Shown here: one piece after another, positions 23,223 to 32,206 of the stretch
Layout of the letters: every line of letters begins with the position of its first letter
How positions within the stretch are numbered: the stretch's first letter is position 1
From: an uncultured Anaerolineales bacterium
Lineage (GTDB): Bacteria > Chloroflexota > Anaerolineae > Anaerolineales > Villigracilaceae
Length of the DNA: 36,709 nucleotides
NCBI GenBank assembly: GCA_937960595.1
Contig: CALGPL010000080.1
Location: 1-36,709, forward strand
Direction of reading: 5' to 3'
Notes under the pieces: generated by a model
Seen by the model: the letters and a program-made list of their open reading frames with translations, nothing else
Database searches by the model: none
Told to the model about the DNA's origin: nothing
Translations under genes and position numbers: made by a program

Positions 23223-26138
23223 TCATGACAGAAAGACGACGTTGAGTATCTCATGTTTCCGGGCAGACAAGGCGACGCTCCCGTCTGCTTCGGGTTTGAG
23301 TTCTTCGATCTTTTGCTCAGACAGGTCGGCGCTCTCGACGCGCTTGAAAGACCGCCAGGGTTTGAGGGTCACGTAGATGTCCTCGTGGCCGAGGTTGTAC
23401 CCGCGCACCAGCCAGCCGCGGCCGTCTTCGGTCTGTTTCACGGTGCTGACGACAAAATTGTGCGGCGAGGACACGACGAACGAGCCGCTTGGCGGCAGAT
23501 TCCCGGCGTGCAGGTCGGTGAAGACGGCTCGCAGGGGCGTCTCGAAGGCATAGGCTTGCCGGTAGGACAGGATTTTATCTTGTCCAACAATCACCGAATA
23601 GTCAAACGCCCACTCGCCGAGCATCTGCGCGCCGGGGGTCTCGAGGAACGGCCCGGCGTGGCCGCGGCGGGTGGAAAAGTCATCCCTGGAGAGCCAGCCT
23701 ACGCAGCGCAGCAGGGTCAGGCAGATTTCGGAAGCGGCGGTCACTTCGACCTCCGGCAGGCCGCGGTTGGCGACCGTCAGACGGTTGAGGCCATCGCCGA
23801 TGCCGGTGAACGCTCGCTGCGGGACCTCGGGGCGGGGCTGCTCGACCCAGGTCTCGTCGTAGGGCGGGACGCCGACGCGCCGCTCGACGATCTCGAAGTG
23901 GCCGTCATGCTCGGCCTTCTCCACCGCGAACGGCGCGGAGAAGTGGACGCGCAGGCGGTGGTCGCGGGCGGCATTCTCCACCACCGTGCGTATATCCACG
24001 CGCGGCACGCCGCCGCTCAGGGTGACGTGGGAGGTGATGCGGCTGGACGCGATTTCCCGGCTGCGGCTTTGGCGGTCGGGGGCGAGGGCGGCGGGGGTGG
24101 GCAGGTCCAGGTCGAGGGTCAGGGTTTGGCGGACGGGGCCGCGCTCGAGGGTGACGCGGCGCAGGCGCGGCGTCACCAGCCGGTCGGCGGCGGGCGGGGC
24201 GTAGTTGTACTCATCACCGCAGTCGCCGCCGTCCACGAAGCGGTTCAGGCCGCGATAGACGCTGCCGGTAGCCTTGTCGGTCAGGGTCAGCGTGCCGTCT
24301 TTTTCGGCTTCGACGATGAAGAACTCGTTCTCGATGCGATAGGGCGGGCGGGCGCGGCGCGGACGGGCGGCCAGTTTCTGCACGAAGGGCAGTTTTGCCA
24401 GGGGGAGCAGCAGGCGCGCCAGGGCCGGGAGGCGGACGGGGGCGGCCTGCGCGCTCGGGCGCGGGACCAGGAAAAAGGTCCGCCAGCCGAGGCCGGGGAT
24501 TTCGGGCGCGGTGAAGGTCAGGCGGATTTTGTCGGCGGCAACGGCGTGCACGCGAAAGGTCCGGACGGTCGGGTCGGCGAGCAGGGCTTCGATTTCGCTC
24601 AGGGCGCGTCCCCAGGCGGCCAGGTCCGGCGGGCGGGTCTCGCTGACGCGGGCGGTCAGGTGGACGGTCGCGTCCCGGCGCTCGATTTCGATGCCGAGGA
24701 TGGAAAGTCCCATCACGCGCCCGTCGCGGACGTTGCCGTAGAGGCTGCCCAGTTCGGCGGCGGACATCTGGGCGTGGACGAGTTCGCGCCCGCCCAGGCC
24801 CTCGGTCTGGTAGGGGAGGGGGCTGCCGTTCTCGTCCAGCAGGTCGAAGGGGGTCGGGCTTTCAACTTCGACCGTGACGACGTCGCTGCGGGGGAAGGAG
24901 AGCGGGTTGAAGACGATGACCGCGGACGATGGAGGATGGATGGTGGACGGTAGACGGTCAGCGGTCCGCGGTCGGCTGTCTGTCGCGATGGATGTGGACA
25001 AAAGATTTAGGCTCTGTTGGGTGATTTCTTCGCCGATTTGTTCGACCTGGTCGAAGCGCGGTTTCATTTCGTCATGCACCTGGTCAATCGAGCAGCCGCA
25101 GATGGAGTCGTGCGGGTGGCATTGCAGGAGCAGCCTCCACGCTTCGCGAAGGACGTTGGCGGGTTGGAACGTTTCAGCGTTTGGACGTTTGAACGTGTCA
25201 ATCTGTAAACTTGCAAACGTACTGAACGGTTCGGCCCATTTTTCGAGCAGGGTTTCGCAGGCGCGGTTGCGCTGTTTGATCCACATGCGGGTCGAAAGAA
25301 CACCGGGCAGGAGGTGGGAACGCTTGGAGGAGCGCAGTTCGCCGATCGTCGTTGGGAGGTATTTGCCGAGCAGAGCAGCCTGGGCGGCGGTGAGGTAGTC
25401 AGTCAGCGTGGAGTGGATCAGTTGATCGTTGTCGAGTTTGCCTTCGGCGGCAGCAATTGCTTTGGAGGTGTCTGGCGGCGGCTCCATGTGGTCGGTGCCG
25501 TGCATGAGCAGGAGGTGCGGGGCAGCAGCATGGGGAGCCAGGCTGTCGCGCAGACGGCGCACTTCAGCGATGAACTTTTGGCGGTCATCGGTGGGCAGGC
25601 CGGCGGCGTTGCCGTAGCCGTCGCGCAAATAAGCCATGAAGACACGGCTGCCGTCGGGGGCTTGCCACCAGAATTCGCAAGGCTCGTCCGACAGGCCGCG
25701 TTGGACGCAGGCGGTGGGGATGCCAAAGCCTTGCAAAATCTGAGGCATCTGGCCGATGTGCCCGAACGGGTCGGGGATGTAGCCGACGCGCATTTTCGGC
25801 CCGAAGCGGCGACAGACGCGCTCGCCCTCCAGTAAGTTGCGGACGATGGCCTCCGGGCTGACGAGGAATTCGTCCGGCAGGATGTACCAGGGGCCGATCA
25901 GGATGCGCCCGTCGCGGACGTAGCGGCGCAGTTTCTCCTCGTTTTCGGGGCGCATTTGCAGGTAGTCCTCGAGGACGATGGTCTGGCCGTCGAGCATGAA
26001 GTGCTTGAAGGCGCGGTCGGTATCCAGCAGGTACAGCAGGCCGTCAATCAGATGGACAAGGCGCAGGCGGAATTGCTGGAAGGTGCGGTACCATTCGCGG
26101 TCCCAGTGGGTGTGGGAGATGAGGTGGAGGGTGGTCAT
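23223..26138 (-). CDS. GH38 alpha-mannosidase
   Basis: A 971-residue glycoside hydrolase. Zinc ligands are in LISHTHWDREW (H11, D13), the nucleophile is D123 in GYIPDPFGHIGQM, and the GTDHMEPPP and LLQCHPHDSICGCSIDQVH segments are typical of GH38. It lacks a signal peptide, so it is cytoplasmic and would trim mannosyl residues from imported oligosaccharides. It is longer than many bacterial members, partly because two stretches are encoded by short tandem DNA repeats: residues about 304-326 (8-bp repeat) and about 384-405 (7-bp repeat). Both keep the frame and lie in linker positions away from the catalytic motifs. It is the last gene of the minus-strand sugar cluster. Confidence 0.93.
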   Translation of the reverse strand: MTTLHLISHTHWDREWYRTFQQFRLRLVHLIDGLLYLLDTDRAFKHFMLDGQTIVLEDYLQMRPENEEKLRRYVRDGRILIGPWYILPDEFLVSPEAIVRNLLEGERVCRRFGPKMRVGYIPDPFGHIGQMPQILQGFGIPTACVQRGLSDEPCEFWWQAPDGSRVFMAYLRDGYGNAAGLPTDDRQKFIAEVRRLRDSLAPHAAAPHLLLMHGTDHMEPPPDTSKAIAAAEGKLDNDQLIHSTLTDYLTAAQAALLGKYLPTTIGELRSSKRSHLLPGVLSTRMWIKQRNRACETLLEKWAEPFSTFASLQIDTFKRPNAETFQPANVLREAWRLLLQCHPHDSICGCSIDQVHDEMKPRFDQVEQIGEEITQQSLNLLSTSIATDSRPRTADRLPSTIHPPSSAVIVFNPLSFPRSDVVTVEVESPTPFDLLDENGSPLPYQTEGLGGRELVHAQMSAAELGSLYGNVRDGRVMGLSILGIEIERRDATVHLTARVSETRPPDLAAWGRALSEIEALLADPTVRTFRVHAVAADKIRLTFTAPEIPGLGWRTFFLVPRPSAQAAPVRLPALARLLLPLAKLPFVQKLAARPRRARPPYRIENEFFIVEAEKDGTLTLTDKATGSVYRGLNRFVDGGDCGDEYNYAPPAADRLVTPRLRRVTLERGPVRQTLTLDLDLPTPAALAPDRQSRSREIASSRITSHVTLSGGVPRVDIRTVVENAARDHRLRVHFSAPFAVEKAEHDGHFEIVERRVGVPPYDETWVEQPRPEVPQRAFTGIGDGLNRLTVANRGLPEVEVTAASEICLTLLRCVGWLSRDDFSTRRGHAGPFLETPGAQMLGEWAFDYSVIVGQDKILSYRQAYAFETPLRAVFTDLHAGNLPPSGSFVVSSPHNFVVSTVKQTEDGRGWLVRGYNLGHEDIYVTLKPWRSFKRVESADLSEQKIEELKPEADGSVALSARKHEILNVVFLS
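24928..24976. repeat. 7-bp tandem array inside alpha-mannosidase CDS
   Basis: Seven units on the plus strand: gatggag, gatggat, ggtggac, ggtagac, ggtcagc, ggtccgc, ggtcggc. They encode part of residues 384-405, a Ser/Pro/Arg-rich stretch just before the VIVFNPLSFPR strand. The unit type resembles the array at 321-397. Confidence 0.85.
25164..25195. repeat. 8-bp tandem array inside alpha-mannosidase CDS
   Basis: Four units: ttggaacg, tttcagcg, tttggacg, tttgaacg. A related degenerate continuation (TGTAAACTTGCAAACG) runs to about 25220. The array encodes a short insert ending just before the LREAWRLLLQCHPHDS motif. Confidence 0.8.
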
Positions 26139-26147
26139 AGAGGGTCC

Positions 26148-26284
26148 TTTTTTGCCACAGATTGGCGCGGATTACACGGATTGTTTTTTGCCACAGATGA
26201 GCACAGATTACACGGATTGTTTTTTTTTGCCACAGATGAGCACGGATTACACGGATTGTTTTTTGCTACGGATTACACGGATTA
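26148..26284. repeat. Tandem repeat array A (36-39 bp units)
   Basis: Three full units (26148-26183, 26184-26219, 26220-26258) and a shortened fourth (26259-26284). Each unit has a T-run of 6-10, then GCCACAGAT, then sub-repeats of the form CACRGATTA and CACGGATTG. The array separates the mannosidase start from the GxxExxY stop. Confidence 0.92.
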
Positions 26285-26653
26285 TAGGACAAAGCGGCGA
26301 TATTCGAGAGACTTGCTGCCGAAGTTGATGAGCAGAGCCACTTTCTGTTTGGTGGCGGCGAGATAGTGGATGGTCTGGGCGGTGTGAGCATCGGTCAATT
26401 CGGAGACGGCTTTGATTTCCACAATCACCTTGCCGTCAATGATGAAATCGGCGATGTATTCGCCAACCAGTTGCTCTTTGTAGAAGACTTGCAAATGCAC
26501 CTGTTCCTCGAAGGGAATGCCTCGCAGACGCAATTCATAAGCCAGCGCTTTCTGGTAAACGGCTTCGAGAAAACCGCCGCCCAGGATTTTATGTACTTCC
26601 ATCGCCGCGCCGATGATGGCGTAGGTCAATTCCTTGTAGAGAAATTCGGCCAT
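26282..26653 (-). CDS. GxxExxY protein 1 (PD-(D/E)XK nuclease-like)
   Basis: A 123-residue protein of the GxxExxY family. The name motif is G27-F-L-E30-A-V-Y33; the nuclease-like core is EYIAD (D69) and VEIK (E79, K81), and Q93-x3-Y97 resembles the QxxxY motif of RecB-type nucleases. The catalytic set therefore looks complete. It is about two-thirds identical by eye to the second copy at 29468-29857, with the same residue numbering through the core. The TAA stop lies inside the terminal repeat copy (TAATCCGTG on the minus strand). GGAG lies before ATG 26653. The biological role is unknown to me; nuclease activity is a family-level inference. Confidence 0.9.
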   Translation of the reverse strand: MAEFLYKELTYAIIGAAMEVHKILGGGFLEAVYQKALAYELRLRGIPFEEQVHLQVFYKEQLVGEYIADFIIDGKVIVEIKAVSELTDAHTAQTIHYLAATKQKVALLINFGSKSLEYRRFVL

Positions 26654-26670
26654 TTTTCTTCTCCATCTAT

Positions 26671-26714
26671 GATAATCTGTGTAATCTGTGAAATCTGTGG
26701 CTGAAATCTGTGGC
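26671..26714. repeat. Inverted copy of array A motif, 5' side of GxxExxY 1
   Basis: Four AATCTGTG-type sub-repeats, the reverse complement of the CACAGATT motif in array A. It ends 3 bp before the stop codon of the flippase-like gene. Confidence 0.85.
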
Positions 26715-26717
26715 TCA

Positions 26718-29237
26718 TTACAGTTTTACTCTTTCCTCAGTCAACTTGCGCGCCTCTTCCATGGCTGCGGCGCGGTTGGTGATGGGGAAGCGGTTGTCGA
26801 GCGGGCTGAGACGCGCCCCCAGCGCGGTCGCCGCCCACATCGTCCAGGCCAGCGGACGGACGAAGCCGGTCAGCCCGGCGGCGAGTTTGAACTCGTCCAG
26901 GGTGGCCTGGTCCCAGCCGCCGAAGAGGCCGTAGAAGAACATGTACACCGGGAAGGACGGCAGGACGCCGATGAAGAAGATCAATACGCTCGAAATCTGG
27001 TCGGCCTGCCAGATGAGACCGGTCAGCCAGCGCAGAAGCGCCCAGTGGACGACCCCGGCCAGCAGCGGCGCGCCGAGCGACTGCCAGAAGTAGAAGCGCT
27101 GCGGGAAGCACAGTTTGTGATTGACGAAATAGGCGACGATGTCCTTGCTCAGCAGGGCGATGAAGTAGGCGATGATCAGGCCGGTGATTTGGAAGCGACC
27201 GATGAGAATCAGCGCCAGGATGACGCGCAGCACCTGCTCCCCAAAGACCAGCGCCGACTTGAGATAAGGCCGGTTCGAGCCGAGTTGCACCTGGTCGCCC
27301 ACCCAGGAGGGGTACTGAATCGCGCCCCAGATGGCAAGCGGGATGACGTACAGCGCCCCGCGCGCGAACTCCGGCCCGGAAGCGCCGAGGATGAAGCGGT
27401 CGGCCACCGCCAGCAGCACTGCCCCCAGAAAGGCCGAAATCATCCCGCCGTACTTGTACATCATGACCGAGTAATACTGGCTCAGGATGCGCTTGCCGTT
27501 GGAAATCGCTTCCGAGATGGCGGCCATTGCCCCTTCGAAGAGTGTGGCTACCACCTGGAAGGCGAAGACAAAATTCTGCGCCAGGCCCCAGTTGCCCCAG
27601 ATTTCGGCGTAGTTGATCAGCCGCGCCTGGGTGATGGCAATCTCGGCGGCCTGACCGAGCGCCCAGGCGATCGAGCCGAGCATGCCGAAGAAGCCGAACT
27701 TGAAGCCGGTTTTGATCGTGTCCCAGTCGAAATGCGCCAGGAACAGGACACGGGCGTTGTAGCCCAGCCGCCGGTACAGGTACAGACCGAGCAGGAAGGC
27801 GCCCAACTCGGCCGCGTAGGCCGCCATCCCCAGGCCGAGCAGTCCGCCCATTGCCCCACCCATGGCCGGGTGACTCTTGCCCCAGGCATACATCAAGCCG
27901 ACGAAAAGCGGCTGGACGGCCATCGGGATCATGGTCAGGAAGATGTCCAGGATGCGCGAATAGTCGCCGCGCTGCAGGCCGTTGAACGAGTGACGCATGA
28001 CCTGATAGAAGCCGGGGATTTGGATGAACGAGTGGATGATGATGCTCCAGGCGTAGAGCGCATAGGCGGACTTCGGCGCCAGCGTGCTGGCCACCGCCAC
28101 CACCAGCGCCACCTGCACCGCCCCCGAAAGCGCCTGCCACCAGACGAACATCTGCCCGTACTTGATGCCGCGCTTCGGGTCGTGGACGCGGTACTGCGCC
28201 AGGAACTTGATATAGGCTTCGCTGGTGCCCATGTCGAAGAACTGCCAGGCCAGGGCAAAGAACTGCGTCACCCGCCCCCAGATGCCCAGCGCCTGCGCCG
28301 AGGGCAGGATGTACACCGGCAGCACCAGGTTCTGGTAAATGATGAGCGGGATGAACAAGACCAGCCCCATGCCGAGCGCCACCAGGAAGCCCGACAGCGG
28401 ACGGTGAAAGCCGACCTGCGACCACTCGGTCTGCTCTTCGCGGACCTCGAACCTGGCGCGGTCGGCGACGATTTGCTCCAACGCTTCGGGGTGCTTTTGG
28501 CTGTAGCGCCGCACCAGCCAGAAAACGACCGCCACCGTGACCAACAGCAGCGCCATGATCCCGAAGAGAATGTTCCGCTCACGGGCGTGCGGGACGGGCG
28601 AGGCAGGGTAATCGGCAAACGAGAGCGGCGTCCGCCCGGCGGCGCGCGTCACCAGATGGTAGATCAGGTAGTTGTAATAAGCCCATTCCTGGATTTGCGG
28701 ATTGACCTCATCCAGGAAGACGTTGAAGACATAGACGCCCGGCCGCGCCTGCCACAGCAGCCATTCGCCGCTCTCATAGCCGATGACCAACGGCTGGACG
28801 GAGGAGAGCGGCGTCTCGACCTGGAAACGGTCGCGCACCTGGGGCGCGCCGTTCCAGATGATGTCGCGGGTGAGCGAGTCGTCCACCTCCAGTTCGATCG
28901 GGCTGACGGCTTCGCTGCGCGGCGTCAGCGTCAGCGGGACGCCGGTGACGGATTCCACGTCCGCGGCGGTCAGCGTCGGGCCGAGAATCAGCACCAGCCC
29001 GGCGCCGCGCTCGAGTTGGGCCGCGGCAGCCGCCGGGTCCGGAATCGTCCCGTTCAGGACGAGCACATCCGCCTGGGCCGGGTCATCCACGAGGGGGAAT
29101 CCGGCCAGTCCCAGGGCGGTGGTCACGCTCCCCGTTTCCCCGGCGTAGTAGACGCGCAGGCTGGCGTCTGCGGAGGCCGGAGAAGCGGCGAGGAAGATAA
29201 GAACAACGACGAGCAGGGAGAAGATGATTTTTCGCAT
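26718..29237 (-). CDS. MOP-type flippase-like protein with secreted N-terminal domain
   Basis: An 839-residue protein. A signal peptide (MRKIIFSLLVVVLIFLAASP) precedes an extracytoplasmic alpha/beta domain of about 190 residues (LRVYYAGETGSVTTALGLAG, ADVLVLNG) that resembles glutamine-amidotransferase-like folds without a visible nucleophile motif. One helix (about 226-248) and a charged cytosolic stretch lead into about 12-14 membrane helices with the look of a polysaccharide/lipid-linked oligosaccharide flippase (Wzx/MurJ superfamily). It may export or flip a glycan intermediate; the cargo is unknown. I chose ATG 29237 because it gives the signal peptide and has GAGG 6 nt upstream. The frame stays open through the 39-bp repeat array to 29459, so an automatic start there would add a spurious repeat-encoded N-terminus. 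The gene is bracketed by two GxxExxY elements. Confidence 0.8.
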   Translation of the reverse strand: MRKIIFSLLVVVLIFLAASPASADASLRVYYAGETGSVTTALGLAGFPLVDDPAQADVLVLNGTIPDPAAAAAQLERGAGLVLILGPTLTAADVESVTGVPLTLTPRSEAVSPIELEVDDSLTRDIIWNGAPQVRDRFQVETPLSSVQPLVIGYESGEWLLWQARPGVYVFNVFLDEVNPQIQEWAYYNYLIYHLVTRAAGRTPLSFADYPASPVPHARERNILFGIMALLLVTVAVVFWLVRRYSQKHPEALEQIVADRARFEVREEQTEWSQVGFHRPLSGFLVALGMGLVLFIPLIIYQNLVLPVYILPSAQALGIWGRVTQFFALAWQFFDMGTSEAYIKFLAQYRVHDPKRGIKYGQMFVWWQALSGAVQVALVVAVASTLAPKSAYALYAWSIIIHSFIQIPGFYQVMRHSFNGLQRGDYSRILDIFLTMIPMAVQPLFVGLMYAWGKSHPAMGGAMGGLLGLGMAAYAAELGAFLLGLYLYRRLGYNARVLFLAHFDWDTIKTGFKFGFFGMLGSIAWALGQAAEIAITQARLINYAEIWGNWGLAQNFVFAFQVVATLFEGAMAAISEAISNGKRILSQYYSVMMYKYGGMISAFLGAVLLAVADRFILGASGPEFARGALYVIPLAIWGAIQYPSWVGDQVQLGSNRPYLKSALVFGEQVLRVILALILIGRFQITGLIIAYFIALLSKDIVAYFVNHKLCFPQRFYFWQSLGAPLLAGVVHWALLRWLTGLIWQADQISSVLIFFIGVLPSFPVYMFFYGLFGGWDQATLDEFKLAAGLTGFVRPLAWTMWAATALGARLSPLDNRFPITNRAAAMEEARKLTEERVKL

Positions 29238-29248
29238 GGTTACCTCGG

Positions 29249-29470
29249 TTTTTTGCCGCGGATTGCGCGGATTCACGCGGATTGGTGCGTTTTGCCGCGG
29301 ATTGCGCGAATTTACGCGGATTGGTGTGTTTTGCCGCGGATTGCGCGAATTTACGCGGATTGGTGCGTTTTGCCGCGGATTGCGCGAATTTACGCGGATT
29401 GGTGTGTTTTGCCGCGGATTGCGCGGATTCACGCGGATCGGTCGGTTTTTGCCGTGCATTGCACGGATTA
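29249..29470. repeat. Tandem repeat array B (39-bp units)
   Basis: Units at 29249-29289 (41 bp), 29290-29328, 29329-29367, 29368-29406 and 29407-29445 (39 bp each), plus a partial copy 29446-29470. Middle units differ by only one or two bases. Each can fold: CCGCG (for example 29295-29299) pairs with CGCGG (29315-29319), with ATT/AAT inside. Spacer sequences between units are absent, so this is not a CRISPR. Confidence 0.95.
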
Positions 29471-29857
29471 TTCTTTTACCAGACCGGTGCGGACGATGCG
29501 CCGGTGTTGCAATGAGCCTGTTCCAAAGTTGAGCAAAAGGGCCAATTGCATGCCTGTCGCCGCGAGATAGTGAATGGCTTGAGCATCATGACGTGGATTC
29601 CATGCCGAGACGGCTTTGATTTCCACGATGAATTTTCCATCTATGACCAGGTCGGCAATATACTCTCCAACCAGAACATCTTTGTAATAGACGGCCAGTT
29701 TCTTTTGGGCTTCGAACGGAATGCCGCGCAAGGTTAATTCTCGTTCCAGTGCGGCTTGATAAACGGCTTCCAGGAAACCCGGCCCCAGAATTCTATGCAC
29801 TTCCATTGCTGCACCGATGACGGCAAACGTCAATTCCTTGAAAAGCAATTCGGTCAT
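29468..29857 (-). CDS. GxxExxY protein 2 (PD-(D/E)XK nuclease-like)
   Basis: A 129-residue paralogue of the protein at 26282-26653. G27-F-L-E30-A-V-Y33, D69, E79-x-K81 and Q93-x3-Y97 are all conserved at the same positions. Its C-terminus has six extra residues (TGLVKE). GGAGG lies 5 nt before ATG 29857. The stop codon TAA is followed by TCCGTGCAAT, matching the boundary of copy 1 (TAATCCGTGTAAT). The array lies directly 3' of the gene. Cytoplasmic; function unknown, nuclease-like by family. Confidence 0.9.
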   Translation of the reverse strand: MTELLFKELTFAVIGAAMEVHRILGPGFLEAVYQAALERELTLRGIPFEAQKKLAVYYKDVLVGEYIADLVIDGKFIVEIKAVSAWNPRHDAQAIHYLAATGMQLALLLNFGTGSLQHRRIVRTGLVKE

Positions 29858-29882
29858 ATTGCCTCCAGAAAACTAAAAATAT

Positions 29883-29911
29883 GCGCCAATCCGCGAAATC
29901 CGCTGCCAAAG
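29883..29911. repeat. Inverted copy of array B motif, 5' side of GxxExxY 2
   Basis: It reads GCGCCAATCCGCGAAATCCG and then CTGCCAAAG; the reverse complement matches the start of array B units (GCC/GCGGATT/CGCGGATTGG). It lies 12 bp beyond the beta-glucosidase stop. Confidence 0.85.
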
Positions 29912-29923
29912 ATTTTTTTAGGG

Positions 29924-32117
<2,194 letters not shown>

Positions 32118-32131
32118 TTTGCCTCTGCCAG

Positions 32132-32179
32132 AAAAAAATTTTTCAGCAAACACGGCGGGAGGCTGCCCGCCGTGTTTGC
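32132..32179 (-). terminator. Terminator-like hairpin between GH65 and pgmB
   Basis: Perfect 14-bp stem: GCAAACACGGCGGG (32146-32159) with CCCGCCGTGTTTGC (32166-32179), 6-nt loop. On the minus strand it is followed by TGAAAAATTTTTTT. The T-run is offset from the stem by 7 nt, so termination is probably partial and would lower pgmB relative to GH65. Confidence 0.7.
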
Positions 32180-32206
32180 CTGGTAAAGGGAAGGAGAGAA
32201 GAAACG

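Larger units (their letters stand above)
26148..26714 (-). mobile_element. Putative GxxExxY element 1 with inverted terminal repeats
   Basis: The left end is a tandem array (26148-26284) whose last copy overlaps the gene's TAA stop. The right end (26671-26714) carries the same motif in opposite orientation. Reading inward, the left gives GCCACAGAT..CACAGATTACACGG and the reverse complement of the right gives GCCACAGATTTCACAGATTA. A single nuclease-like gene lies between. No clear target-site duplication is visible. The status as a mobile element is inferred from this and from the parallel structure at 29249-29911. Confidence 0.55.
29249..29911 (-). mobile_element. Putative GxxExxY element 2 with inverted terminal repeats
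   Basis: It has the same design as element 1. A tandem array (29249-29470) is fused to the TAA stop of the nuclease-like gene, and an inverted copy (29883-29911) lies upstream of its start. Inward from the left: GCCGCGGATT..CGCGGATTGG; the reverse complement of the right: GGCAGCGGATTTCGCGGATT. The element fills the gap between the flippase start and the beta-glucosidase stop, interrupting neither gene. Confidence 0.55.

Noticed and set aside
26148-26284. Array A as a CRISPR or attachment site
   Set aside because: No spacers; units contain T-runs and internal sub-repeats. No integrase nearby.
29249-29470. Array B as a CRISPR
   Set aside because: Units follow each other directly without unique spacers, and no cas genes are near.
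29224-29532. Small plus-strand ORFs with FCRGLREFTRIGA repeats
   Set aside because: They arise only because the 39-bp unit is a multiple of three and lacks stops.
26688-29570. A 960-codon plus-strand open frame opposite the flippase gene
   Set aside because: The translation is low-complexity, Gly/Gln/Asp/Arg-rich, and ends in repeat-encoded residues; the minus strand has clear membrane-protein features.
26148-29911. Target-site duplications around the two GxxExxY elements
   Set aside because: Outer flanks were compared by eye (GGTTACC on one side, GGTCACC on the other for element 2) but the match is weak and not convincing.
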